64,000 bases of DNA from Collinsella aerofaciens (lineage in GTDB: Bacteria > Actinomycetota > Coriobacteriia > Coriobacteriales > Coriobacteriaceae): NCBI RefSeq assembly GCF_005845035.1, contig NZ_SPFO01000006.1:62001-126000 (forward strand), written 5' to 3'. This document shows positions 26,641-36,244 of this stretch, piece after piece. Made by a program: the position numbers and the translations under genes. The notes under the pieces were generated by a model. The model ran no database searches. It was given only the letters and a program-made list of their open reading frames with translations, and had not been told where the DNA came from. The stretch's first letter is position 1; each line of letters begins with the position of its first letter.

Positions 26641-26982
26641 TTACTCCTCGGCGCCCTCAGCGGCCTCAGCGGCAGCCTTAGCGGCCTCGGCCTCTTTGGC
26701 GAGCTGCTTCTTGGACTTCTTGACGACGGTCTCGGTCTTCTCGCCCTCGTTGGCGGCCTTGACCAGAGCGGCGACGGCGTCGGTGAGCTGAGCGCCCTTG
26801 GACTGCCAGTCGGCGATCTTCTCGAGGTCGAGGTTGATGGTCTTGGGGGCGGTCATCGGGTTGTAGCGGCCAACCTCCTCGATGATACGACCGTCACGCG
26901 GGGCGCGGGAATCGGCGACGACGACACGGTAGTACGGACGCTTCTTAGCGCCGTGACGAGCAAGGCGAATCTTGACTGCCAA
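26641..26982 (-). CDS. rpsP: 30S ribosomal protein S16
   Basis: A small-subunit assembly protein. '[20 protein letters not shown]', '[20 protein letters not shown]' and '[17 protein letters not shown]' span the family. The C terminus adds about 30 residues rich in Lys, Ala and Glu. The start is TTG 26982 (MAVKIRLA), eight bases after GGAGG; the frame stays open 12 codons upstream without conserved sequence. It is the first gene of the rpsP-khpA-rimM-trmD-lepB transcript. Confidence 0.96.
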   Translation of the reverse strand: MAVKIRLARHGAKKRPYYRVVVADSRAPRDGRIIEEVGRYNPMTAPKTINLDLEKIADWQSKGAQLTDAVAALVKAANEGEKTETVVKKSKKQLAKEAEAAKAAAEAAEGAEE

Positions 26983-27038
26983 AGGAAACTCCTCCAACCA
27001 AGCAGCTTTAGGCTGCAACTACAAACAAACAGTTGAAC

Positions 27039-27067
27039 ATAATACGCCATCGACGCGGGCAGGTGAA
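27039..27067 (-). promoter_or_regulatory. Promoter of the rpsP operon
   Basis: On the minus strand TTCACC and TATTAT lie 17 bases apart. The start near 27032 would give a leader of about 50 bases before rpsP. It lies in the 200-base region shared with the divergent dinB. Confidence 0.6.
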
Positions 27068-27171
27068 GTCCGTGAGACCAACTTCTTCGGTGTAGTCGAG
27101 GGCAAATCCATATCTTAGACAAGAATTCGGGATTTGCAAGCACATACACGCACCCCACATGAGCTGCGCGG

Positions 27172-27177
27172 TATACT
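27172..27177 (+). promoter_or_regulatory. -10 box of dinB, suggesting a leaderless transcript
   Basis: TATACT ends six bases before the dinB ATG at 27184, so transcription should start at or next to the start codon. No ribosome site is visible upstream of that ATG. No clear -35 is seen. Confidence 0.5.
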
Positions 27178-27183
27178 CATGAC

Positions 27184-28437
27184 ATGGAAAGACGCGAACA
27201 TACATACGGTTATGAGGATGCCATGGGCGTCACGCCGCCTCCCTGGACGGGTCCGGCGGTGGGCCTCATGGACCTCGATGCGTTTTTTGCGAGCGTGGAG
27301 ATGCTCGATCATCCCGAATGGCGCGGAAAGCCGCTCATCGTGGGCGGAGACGCCGATTCGCGTGGCGTCGTGTCCACGTGTTCGTATGAGGCACGTCGCT
27401 TTGGCGTGCACTCTGCCATGGCCTCGGCCGAGGCGCGGCGCTTGTGCCCGCAAGCCATTTGGACGCACGGGCACTTTGATCGCTACCGCGAGGTGAGCGC
27501 GCAGGTCATGGCGATTCTCGCCAACGAGACCCCGCGTGTTGAGCGCGTATCCATCGACGAAGCCTTTATCGATATCACACCGGGTCGCTTTGCGCCCGAA
27601 GACCCACTGCTGGTTGCGCGGCGTATAAGCGACCGCGTGGCAGGGCTGGGAGTGACCTGTTCCATTGGCGTGGGCTGCAACAAGACGGTCGCAAAGATCG
27701 CAAGCGAGCGGGATAAGCCGTTTGGGCTGACCATCGTGCGCCCCGGAACCGAGCAGCGCTTTTTGGCCGCACTGCCGGTATCTGCCATGAGCGGCATCGG
27801 GCGCTCGGCCGAGGAGCGACTGCGCCGCATGCGCATCTACACCCTCGGAGAGCTATCACGTGCACCGGAATCCACCTTGGCCTCTATTTTTGGCGTCAAC
27901 GGCGAACGCATGCGCCAGCGTGCGCTGGGACTCGAAATCTCTGAAGTCACGAGCCTCGATGAAGAGCGCGAGGTCAAGTCGGTCAGCAATGAACGCACCT
28001 TTGCGAAAGATTTGACTAAGCGCGGGGACATCGAAGCGGCGATTGCGCTGTTAGGCGAGTCAGTGGGACGCCGTCTGCGCCGTCAGGGACTAACGGGCGC
28101 CACGGTGACGCTCAAGCTCAAGTATTCGTATGGAAACGGTCGCTCGGCACAGCGCCGGCTGCCTCATCCGACCGACGATGAGAACATCTTCGTGGCGGTT
28201 GCACTCGAACTGCTCGACAACATCTGGCAGGAAGGAATGCACGTGCGCTTAGCAGGCATCGGCATGAGCGACTTTGACCATCAGGGCGGCATCCAGACTG
28301 ACCTGTTCTGCGAAGTCGACGACCGCGGAGCCCAATCGAGCGACCGTCGCGACCTCTCGGTCGCTATCGACGCCGTCCGAGACAAGTTCGGCGACACCGC
28401 CCTATCCTTCGGCCGCCAATCCCGCTTCGACGATTAG
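27184..28437 (+). CDS. dinB: DNA polymerase IV (Y-family translesion polymerase)
   Basis: A low-fidelity polymerase that bypasses damaged bases. Y-family motifs are intact: 'GLMDLDAFFASVE', 'TCSYEARRFGVHSAM', 'ERVSIDEAFIDI' with the metal-binding Asp and Glu, and 'CSIGVGCNKTVAKIASERDK'. HhH and little-finger domains follow ('VSNERTFAKDL'). It has 417 residues; about 25 N-terminal residues before the palm are extra. It is the only plus-strand gene in the left 48 kb, placed divergently from rpsP. No LexA-type box was recognised with confidence. Confidence 0.95.
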   Translation: MERREHTYGYEDAMGVTPPPWTGPAVGLMDLDAFFASVEMLDHPEWRGKPLIVGGDADSRGVVSTCSYEARRFGVHSAMASAEARRLCPQAIWTHGHFDRYREVSAQVMAILANETPRVERVSIDEAFIDITPGRFAPEDPLLVARRISDRVAGLGVTCSIGVGCNKTVAKIASERDKPFGLTIVRPGTEQRFLAALPVSAMSGIGRSAEERLRRMRIYTLGELSRAPESTLASIFGVNGERMRQRALGLEISEVTSLDEEREVKSVSNERTFAKDLTKRGDIEAAIALLGESVGRRLRRQGLTGATVTLKLKYSYGNGRSAQRRLPHPTDDENIFVAVALELLDNIWQEGMHVRLAGIGMSDFDHQGGIQTDLFCEVDDRGAQSSDRRDLSVAIDAVRDKFGDTALSFGRQSRFDD

Positions 28438-28447
28438 TCCCTAAGGC

Positions 28448-28486
28448 AAAAAAGCCGGGCAGCTGCGAATGGTGCAACTGCCCGGC
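28448..28486 (-). terminator. Terminator downstream of rsfS
   Basis: GCCGGGCAGTTGC pairs with GCAGCTGCCCGGC around a short loop. On the minus strand TTTTTTG follows. It also separates the converging dinB and rsfS transcripts. Confidence 0.85.
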
Positions 28487-28529
28487 GAACGATAGAAGGT
28501 AGCTAAATAGCCCCGTCCCAAATGAGCTC

Positions 28530-28985
28530 CTAGAGGAGGTCGAGGAGAAGCTGGGGAGCGTCTCCCCAGAGTTTCTCGAGGCGGTAGAAGTCGCGGGCTT
28601 CGGGAGTGAAGACGTGGACGACAACCGAACCGTAGTCCATGAGCATCCAGGTCTTCTGCTCGCGGCCCTCGATGGAGAACGGATGCTCGCCGCAAGCCTC
28701 GGCGACCTTCTCCTCGATCTCGTCGACGATCGAATCGACCTGGCGGTTGTTGGTACCGGTGGCAAGCACAAAGTAGTCGCACACGTCGGAAAGCTCGGTC
28801 AGGTCGAGCACCTGAACGTCCTCGCCCTTCTTGTCGTAGGCGGCCTGCGCGGCGGCGCGGGCGACATCCTCGGCGGCGACACCGCTCGCGGACAGCGAGG
28901 CGGCAGTGCGGTCGGACGTGGCGACGAAGCTCTTGTGCTCCACACCTTCAAGAATCTGCTCGTCGGTCATGGTCTCGTCGGCCAT
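28530..28985 (-). CDS. rsfS: Ribosomal silencing factor RsfS
   Basis: Binds L14 and blocks subunit joining when nutrients are low. The family core is 'VQVLDLTELSDVCDYFVLAT' followed by 'GTNNRQVDSIVDEIEEKV' and 'GSVVVHVFTPEARDFYRLEK'. The protein has 151 residues because about 40 residues precede the core, containing an Ala-rich helix. The ATG at 28985 follows AGAGGT. It ends the rplU-rpmA-obgE-nadD-yqeK-rsfS block. Confidence 0.93.
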   Translation of the reverse strand: MADETMTDEQILEGVEHKSFVATSDRTAASLSASGVAAEDVARAAAQAAYDKKGEDVQVLDLTELSDVCDYFVLATGTNNRQVDSIVDEIEEKVAEACGEHPFSIEGREQKTWMLMDYGSVVVHVFTPEARDFYRLEKLWGDAPQLLLDLL

Positions 28986-29012
28986 GGAATACCTCTTTCT
29001 AGACAGCCCGAG

Positions 29013-29621
29013 CTAGCGTAGCTGGGCGTAATGGTTGTAAATCGAAATAGCCGTGGGATAAAGATAGCGCCCGGACTGGATCACATAGACCAGACCCTGC
29101 GCAAAACAGGAGAAGAACAACTCATCGAGCGTCGACTCCCCCACCATCTTGCGCAGCGCATGCGCATAGTCGCCGTGGCGGTTGGGCTCGATGGCATCGG
29201 CCACAAAGACCACCATATCGAGCGGCGTCATGTCGCAGGCACCCACGGTGTGACGGTCGACAGCCTGGAAAACGGCCGGCGACAACTCGGGGAAAAGCTG
29301 CGGAAGCTCATAGGCGGCAACAGGGCCATGCAAAAGCGGCGTCGCGGCGGAAGGAGAGCCGGCAATCTTAATGCCGTAATGCAGAGCGCGCGTGACCAGC
29401 TCGTCATCGGAAAGCACCTTGTCCCAGTCGTGGATCAAGCCGGCGGCAGCGGCATCAAAGCGGTCAACGCCGTAAACCTCGGCCAGATGAAGTGCGGTCT
29501 CGGCAACACCCAGCGAATGCACATAGCGCTTGCGCTTATCCTTCATGCGAACATCGAGCAGCTCTTGAATGCGCTTGAGCAGCACGCGCTCATCGCCCTC
29601 AAACTGATCCTCTACCGACAA
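29013..29621 (-). CDS. yqeK: YqeK-type HD-domain phosphohydrolase
   Basis: YqeK proteins hydrolyse diadenosine tetraphosphate (Ap4A). HD-domain metal ligands are visible: 'RYVHSLGVAETA', 'LIHDWDKVL' and 'LLHGPVAAYELPQ', with 'AVDRHTVGACDMTPLDMVVF' and 'VADAIEPNR' typical of this branch. The length of 202 residues is normal. The start is TTG 29621, after a G-rich stretch. It lies directly between nadD and rsfS, the conserved order. Confidence 0.92.
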   Translation of the reverse strand: MSVEDQFEGDERVLLKRIQELLDVRMKDKRKRYVHSLGVAETALHLAEVYGVDRFDAAAAGLIHDWDKVLSDDELVTRALHYGIKIAGSPSAATPLLHGPVAAYELPQLFPELSPAVFQAVDRHTVGACDMTPLDMVVFVADAIEPNRHGDYAHALRKMVGESTLDELFFSCFAQGLVYVIQSGRYLYPTAISIYNHYAQLR

Positions 29622-29633
29622 CGTAGACCCCCA

Positions 29634-30311
29634 TCACTCAAAATCTTCTTGGCCCAAATCGGCATATAGTCTGCGTTTGCGAATGTAGCCGAGCACGGAC
29701 TCGCTCGTAAGATAGCGCACGCTCATGCCGCGGGCAACTCGCTTGCGAATGTTCGTCGAGCTGATCGCCAGCGCCGGAATCTGAATATAGCGCACGTCGA
29801 ACGGCAGCCCCGACTCTTTGATTCGGGCACGCGCCGTATCGATATCAAAGCCCGGTCGTGTCGCCGCAATAAAGGTAGCAAGCTCAGCGATTCGTTCGGC
29901 GTCATGCCAGGTCACAATATCGATAATCGCGTCGGCGCCCGTAATAAAGTAGAGCTTTACCTGCGGCGGGTAAAAGTCGCGAAGGGCATGAAGCGTATCG
30001 GCCGTATAGGTTACGCCCGGGCGGTCGATCTCGAACCGGCTCGCCAAAAAGGCCGGGTTCGCGGCGGTGGCGAGGACCGTCATGGCATAACGGTCCTCGG
30101 CAGGCGTCACCGGCTTGTCAAGCTTAAAGGCAGGCGTGCCCGCCGGCATAAAAAGCACGGCATCCAAGTCGAGAGACTCGCGCGCCTGCTCGGCGGTCAC
30201 CAGGTGCCCGTAATGGATGGGATCAAAGGTGCCACCCATAATGCCGAGCCTAAACTCCTGCCCGTCCTCTAGGGGAAGCTCGGGCAAACCGATTCCACCG
30301 CGCAGCGACAT
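29634..30311 (-). CDS. nadD: Nicotinate-nucleotide adenylyltransferase
   Basis: Adenylates nicotinate mononucleotide in NAD synthesis. It is a nucleotidyltransferase fold with 'LGIMGGTFDPIHYGHLVTAE' near residue 23 and the C-terminal 'ISSTNIRKRVARG'. 'RPGVTYTADTLHALRDFYP' and 'FITGADAIIDIVTWHDAERI' are conserved. It has 225 residues. It begins three bases after the obgE stop. Confidence 0.95.
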   Translation of the reverse strand: MSLRGGIGLPELPLEDGQEFRLGIMGGTFDPIHYGHLVTAEQARESLDLDAVLFMPAGTPAFKLDKPVTPAEDRYAMTVLATAANPAFLASRFEIDRPGVTYTADTLHALRDFYPPQVKLYFITGADAIIDIVTWHDAERIAELATFIAATRPGFDIDTARARIKESGLPFDVRYIQIPALAISSTNIRKRVARGMSVRYLTSESVLGYIRKRRLYADLGQEDFE

Positions 30312-30314
30312 GGC

Positions 30315-31793
<1,479 letters not shown>

Positions 31794-31797
31794 CTAC

Positions 31798-31841
31798 AAA
31801 AAAGAGGGAGACCCTTGAATCCTAAAACTCAAGTGCCTCCC
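31798..31841 (-). terminator. Terminator between rpmA and obgE
   Basis: GGGAGGCACTTGA pairs with TCAAGGGTCTCCC with one mismatch. On the minus strand TCTTTTTT follows. It probably lowers obgE expression relative to the ribosomal proteins. Confidence 0.75.
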
Positions 31842-31866
31842 ACATATGTGCTCTATGAAGGGTGAA

Positions 31867-32124
31867 TTACGCGTTCGCGAGCGGGCGTACGCTGACCCTG
31901 TGCTTGATACCCTTGTGGAACTCAACGGTACCGTCGACCAGCGCGAACAGCGTGTCGTCCTTACCACGGCCAACGTTCTCACCCGGGTGGATGTGCGTGC
32001 CGTGCTGACGGACGAGAATCGTGCCCGTGGTTACCGTCTGGCCGGCATAGCGCTTCGTGCCAAGGCGCTGACCGCGGGAGTCACGGCCATTACGGGAGGA
32101 ACCGAGTCCTTTTTTGTGTGCCAT
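31867..32124 (-). CDS. rpmA: 50S ribosomal protein L27
   Basis: A large-subunit protein whose N terminus reaches the peptidyl transferase centre. '[20 protein letters not shown]' opens directly with the mature-type sequence. There is no cleavable N-terminal extension of the kind found in many Firmicutes. '[20 protein letters not shown]' is typical. It has 85 residues. Confidence 0.97.
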   Translation of the reverse strand: MAHKKGLGSSRNGRDSRGQRLGTKRYAGQTVTTGTILVRQHGTHIHPGENVGRGKDDTLFALVDGTVEFHKGIKHRVSVRPLANA

Positions 32125-32157
32125 TGTGTATACCTACTCTTTCGTTACGAGTGTAAT

Positions 32158-32532
32158 CTACTCGGCGACGGGAGCCTCGGCAACAGCCTCGGCCTCTGCC
32201 TTGACAGCCTTCTTGGCGCGGGACGTAGCCTGGACCTTCACGATCTTCAGCTTGGTGAGCTGCTGACGGTGACCCTTCAGACGACGATAGCGCTTGCGCT
32301 TGTGGAACTTGAAGACCAGCTGCTTCTCGCCCTTGAACTGCTCAACGATCTGAGCGGTAACCTTGGCCTTGGCCAGCTTGTCGGGATCGGTGACGATCTT
32401 CTTACCATCGTTGAGGAAGATAACCGGCAGGGTGACCTTGTCGCCCTCATTGCCCTCGATCTTCTCGACGGTGATGACATCGTCGGTGGCGACCTTGTAC
32501 TGCTTGCCGCCCGTGTTAACGATTGCGTACAT
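32158..32532 (-). CDS. rplU: 50S ribosomal protein L21
   Basis: A large-subunit assembly protein. 'MYAIVNTGGKQYKVATDDVI', 'VTAQIVEQFKGEKQLVFKFH' and 'RKRYRRLKGHRQQLTKLKI' match the family. A 20-residue Ala/Glu-rich tail follows. The start ATG 32532 is supported by homology; the frame continues seven codons upstream. A strong promoter lies just ahead. Confidence 0.96.
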   Translation of the reverse strand: MYAIVNTGGKQYKVATDDVITVEKIEGNEGDKVTLPVIFLNDGKKIVTDPDKLAKAKVTAQIVEQFKGEKQLVFKFHKRKRYRRLKGHRQQLTKLKIVKVQATSRAKKAVKAEAEAVAEAPVAE

Positions 32533-32574
32533 GTTTACTTGCCCTTCATGCATCAGTTAGTGCAACAGCCGAAT

Positions 32575-32603
32575 ATAGTAGCAGGCGAAAATACCCCCGT
32601 CAA
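32575..32603 (-). promoter_or_regulatory. Promoter of rplU-rpmA
   Basis: On the minus strand TTGACG and TACTAT are 17 bases apart. The -35 box overlaps the stop codon of the upstream gene (32600-32602), so no room is left for a terminator there. Confidence 0.8.
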
Positions 32604-33412
32604 CGAGTATGTGGAGCAAATCCACAAGTTCGCACAGGTATGGGGCTGACGAGTCGGCCCTCGTCGTCCTCGCATGCTTGATTCTGACGCTCGACATCGT
32701 AGGAGCAGATGGTCACGAGGTCTTGCATACCGGTGGAAACAATAGGTGCATCCACGCCCGGGGTCAAGCCCTGCAACAAAACATCAGCAGCAGAAAGCAA
32801 AATTTCCGGACGCATGGAGCCCTCGTTGTCGGCATGGGTGTCGAGCATGAGCACCAAATGGTCCGGGCGCTCCCCCGCCGTGAGCTCATAGCCCACGAGC
32901 GTGTGATCCAAATCCAAGCGCTTGCTCTTTTTGCCGCGCGCGTAGTCGATGCCGTGGCCCGCGCGCAGCGTGTCGATCGCACGACGCACCTCGTCGGCGC
33001 TTACAGGCGCCTCGGGATCCAAGTGCAGGTCGATGCGATACGACAAGCGCGTGAGCTGCGCCGTCAACGCCGGCGTGCGCACGTCGATGTACGCCGCCTC
33101 GATGGGCGCCAGATCGGCCGGAGACGCCGCAGCCAGGCGCCCAAACGCCTCGTCGAGCGCCACGAACTCGGTCATAAACAGGTCATACCACTCGCAGGTC
33201 GACGACGTACCCACCGGTAGCGCCGAAGAGAAGCCCACGCGCATGTGCGGGGAGAAGCCCTGCGTGACGGCATAGGGAAGTCCCGCACGGCGCACGATGC
33301 GCTCAATGGTATGGATTACTTCGAGATGGCCCAGGTACTTAAGGCGATCGCGCTTGCCATAGCGAACACGAAGTCTAAAGAGCGAGGGGTTGTCGGTCAG
33401 GCGCTCACTCAT
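32600..33412 (-). CDS. TIGR03936/DUF2344 family protein, radical-SAM partner
   Basis: A family of unknown function found beside, or fused to, the TIGR03960 radical-SAM protein. Conserved start: 'FRLRVRYGKRDRLKYLGHLE', then 'AGLPYAVTQGFSPHMRVGFS' and 'LPVGTSSTCEWYDLF'. The pattern resembles a substrate-handling domain rather than a known enzyme. It has 270 residues. It overlaps the radical-SAM gene by four bases, so the two are made together. The pair precedes rplU-rpmA, as in many other bacteria, which hints at a role in RNA or ribosome modification; that is inference. Confidence 0.88.
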   Translation of the reverse strand: MSERLTDNPSLFRLRVRYGKRDRLKYLGHLEVIHTIERIVRRAGLPYAVTQGFSPHMRVGFSSALPVGTSSTCEWYDLFMTEFVALDEAFGRLAAASPADLAPIEAAYIDVRTPALTAQLTRLSYRIDLHLDPEAPVSADEVRRAIDTLRAGHGIDYARGKKSKRLDLDHTLVGYELTAGERPDHLVLMLDTHADNEGSMRPEILLSAADVLLQGLTPGVDAPIVSTGMQDLVTICSYDVERQNQACEDDEGRLVSPIPVRTCGFAPHTR

Positions 33413-35286
33413 GCGCGATCACCCATCAATACATTCTTGGCGTGGAGCGTGAGGCAGATCCCGCAGCCGGTGCACGACGTGCGGGTGCAGTCGGGAGTCG
33501 TGACGCCCTCGAGCGAGCGACGGTACTCGCGCTCGAGGAAGCCGCGCGTGCAGCCGGGACTCACATGCTCCCACGGCAGGCGCCAGTCCAACTCGTAGGG
33601 CAGGTGCACAAGCTCATTGAGGTCGATGCCGTTTTTGGCAGCAGCCTCCTTCCAGTTATCGAGCGAGAAATGCTCTACCCAGGCGTCAAAGCGAGAGCCC
33701 GCGCGCCAAGCATCGATGATGACGGGCGTCATGTCACGACCGGCGCGGGACAGCGCGGCCTCGATGAGCGAGGTCTCGGCATCGTGGTAATGCACGCGGA
33801 CGGCACGGTTGCGAACGCTCGTGATAAGCAACTTCTGGCGACGCTTGACGTCGTCGTAGTCGAGCTGCGGGCACCACTGGAACGGCGTGGCGGCCTTGGG
33901 GATAAAGACCGAAACCGAGATGGACACCGAGATCGAGCCGCGACGAGCCTTGGGCACCACGGAACGACCGAGCTCCAGCACGTGATCGGCCAGATTTGCG
34001 ATGGCCACGATGTCCTCGTCGCGCTCGCCGGGAAGGCCCATCATAAAGTAGAGCTTCATGCGGTTCCAGCCGGCCTCGAAGGCCGCCTTGGCCGCACGGT
34101 CCAGGTCCTCCTCGGTCACGTTCTTGTTAATGATGTCGCGCATGCGCTGGCTGCCGGCCTCGGGCGCGAACGTCAGGCCGCCCTTCTTTTCGCCGGCGAC
34201 CGACTCGGCCATATCCACGCCAAACGAATCCAGGCGCTGCGACGGAATAGACACGCGAATACCCGTATCCTCCAGGCGACGGTTGAGCCTGCCGAGCACG
34301 TCGCGAATGCAGGAGTGGTCGGTCGTGGAGAGCGAGGTCAGCGACACCTCGTCATAGCCGGTCTTTTCCAGACCCTGGATCACCGACGAGACGATCTGGT
34401 CGGCCGAGCGCTCGCGCACCGGGCGATACGTCATGCCGGCCTGGCAAAAACGACAGCCGCGGGCGCAGCCGCGCAGAATCTCGATAGACAGGCGGTCGTG
34501 GACCAGCTGCGCATAGGGTACGCACGACTGCGACAGCGGATTTGTGGCGCCGAAATCCTCGACGACGCGCTTGTAGACCACGGTCGGCACATCCTTGCCC
34601 TCACGCGGCACGGTGTAGCCATGCGGCGAGCAGGGCTCGTCGTGACGAACCTCATAGAGCGACGGCACGTAGTTGCCGGCAATGGATGCAAGCTGCTCGA
34701 CAATCTGCGCGCGCGGGACCCCTTCGTCACGCAGGCGGCGATGCAGCTGGCAGGTCTCGAGCAGCGATTCCTCGCCCTCACCGATGAGGATGGCATCGAA
34801 AAAGGCCGCGTACGGCTCGGGGTTGTACACCGAGGGACCGCCGGCGATGATAATGGGGTCGTCTTCACCTCGGTCGGCCGCTAACAGCGGAATGCCAGCG
34901 AGGTCGAGAGCCTCGAGGAAGTTCGTCACCGCCATCTCGTGCGGCACATGCAGACCGACGATATCAAACGAAGCGACCGGCGCTGCACCCTCGAGCGAGA
35001 GCAGCGGAATACCCGCCTCGCGCATGGCGTCACCCATATCGGGCCACGGCACATAGCCACGCTCGCAGGAGATGCCCTCGGCCTGGTTAAGGATGTTGTA
35101 GAGGATGGCGATGCCCTGGTTGGGCAGACCGACCTCGTACACATCCGGGTAGATCAGGCAGCAACGGTAGTCGGCATCGGCCTTGGAAAGCGTGCCCCAC
35201 TCGTGATCGATATAGCGGCTCGGCTTCTCGACCTTGGCGAGCAGCGGCTCAATTAAATGAAAACAGTCTTGGTATGCAACGCGCAA
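33409..35286 (-). CDS. TIGR03960-family B12-binding-like radical SAM protein
   Basis: A radical-SAM protein of unknown substrate. The N-terminal 200 residues resemble a cobalamin-binding fold ('CLIYPDVYEVGLPNQGIAIL', 'FDIVGLHVPHEMAVTN'). The SAM cluster motif is CxxxCxxC in 'ILRGCARGCRFCQAGMTYRP'. The C terminus holds a second Cys group ('RTSCTGCGICLTLH'), possibly an auxiliary Fe-S site. It has 625 residues. The start TTG 35286 follows AGGGG by seven bases. It is paired with the DUF2344 gene and followed by rplU-rpmA-obgE. Confidence 0.9.
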   Translation of the reverse strand: MRVAYQDCFHLIEPLLAKVEKPSRYIDHEWGTLSKADADYRCCLIYPDVYEVGLPNQGIAILYNILNQAEGISCERGYVPWPDMGDAMREAGIPLLSLEGAAPVASFDIVGLHVPHEMAVTNFLEALDLAGIPLLAADRGEDDPIIIAGGPSVYNPEPYAAFFDAILIGEGEESLLETCQLHRRLRDEGVPRAQIVEQLASIAGNYVPSLYEVRHDEPCSPHGYTVPREGKDVPTVVYKRVVEDFGATNPLSQSCVPYAQLVHDRLSIEILRGCARGCRFCQAGMTYRPVRERSADQIVSSVIQGLEKTGYDEVSLTSLSTTDHSCIRDVLGRLNRRLEDTGIRVSIPSQRLDSFGVDMAESVAGEKKGGLTFAPEAGSQRMRDIINKNVTEEDLDRAAKAAFEAGWNRMKLYFMMGLPGERDEDIVAIANLADHVLELGRSVVPKARRGSISVSISVSVFIPKAATPFQWCPQLDYDDVKRRQKLLITSVRNRAVRVHYHDAETSLIEAALSRAGRDMTPVIIDAWRAGSRFDAWVEHFSLDNWKEAAAKNGIDLNELVHLPYELDWRLPWEHVSPGCTRGFLEREYRRSLEGVTTPDCTRTSCTGCGICLTLHAKNVLMGDRA

Positions 35287-35296
35287 CGGAAAACCC

Positions 35297-36226
35297 CTAA
35301 GCAGCGAGATCTGATGCGTCTTGGTAGGACGCCATAGGACGGGTAGCGCCCGCGACCGTGGTCACCAGATCGCGAACGCGGGAGAACGTGGCAGTGACCA
35401 CCTCGTTGGCACGGCTGTAATCGACATCGCGCTCGTAAAGCGAAACGAGCGCACGGCCCATGCCATAGGTGCCCGCGGCAGCAGTGAACGCCTTGACGGC
35501 AAACCCAATATGCGGCGTCTGTTTGACGAGCGCGCGGGTGACCGCGCGGATCACAAGACCGCCGGCAAGCACGCCCGCGACCTCGTAGCCGCGCTCAGGC
35601 TTAATGCCGCGTCCAAAGACGGCAGCGAGCTCAAAGAGCATGCCCACCTGCGCCAGCGCCATAACGGGATAATCGGCGCCCGGCAAAAACACCAGTGCAC
35701 CGGTCGCCATATTGGTAAGCGCGCACGAGGTGATGATACGATTGGCCGCCGCGATGCGCATGAAGGCAAAGTTCGCCGCAAAAGCCGTTTCCTTGTCGGT
35801 GCGATCGAGAATCCAGCGGGCAAGCGTCTCGAGCAGATACGTCTTATCGGTTGCCGCCACCACGCCGAGCATGGGCGTGGACTCCTCGATAAACGGCGCC
35901 TCCACAGCAGACTCGGCAAGCACGCACACGGGCGCGCCGGCGATCACGAGCTCCTGCACGGCACTCTCCAAGCGGTCGGAACCACACGAGAGCACCAGCA
36001 CCACATCGGTATCGGTCTTTGGAGCAATTCGCTCCTCCCCCAGACGCTCGACGCGCACAATACCCGAGGTCGTCTGCGGCACAAAGGCGTCACGCACCGT
36101 CTCGGCCAGAAAGCGCGAGGCGGACGAATCCAGATAGACCGAGACGCGCACCGGCGTATCGGAATCCTTCTTAACGGACGCGCCCATCTTAAAAGCGCGG
36201 GTCAGCTTATCTACGGGAATTTTCAT
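35297..36226 (-). CDS. DUF697-like membrane-associated protein of unknown function
   Basis: The first 100 residues look like a Rossmann-type domain ('TDVVLVLSCGSDRLESAVQE') without a P-loop. The second half resembles DUF697 (YcjF type): 'ANRIITSCALTNMATGALVF' followed by LPGADYPVMALAQVGML, with amphipathic or membrane helices. DUF697 often accompanies or is fused to small GTPases; none is encoded here. It has 309 residues and a good GGAGGGG ribosome site. It lies between rodA and the radical-SAM gene, probably in the same transcript as the shape genes. The function is not known. Confidence 0.75.
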   Translation of the reverse strand: MKIPVDKLTRAFKMGASVKKDSDTPVRVSVYLDSSASRFLAETVRDAFVPQTTSGIVRVERLGEERIAPKTDTDVVLVLSCGSDRLESAVQELVIAGAPVCVLAESAVEAPFIEESTPMLGVVAATDKTYLLETLARWILDRTDKETAFAANFAFMRIAAANRIITSCALTNMATGALVFLPGADYPVMALAQVGMLFELAAVFGRGIKPERGYEVAGVLAGGLVIRAVTRALVKQTPHIGFAVKAFTAAAGTYGMGRALVSLYERDVDYSRANEVVTATFSRVRDLVTTVAGATRPMASYQDASDLAA

Positions 36227-36244
36227 AGCAAACCCCTCCAGCGG

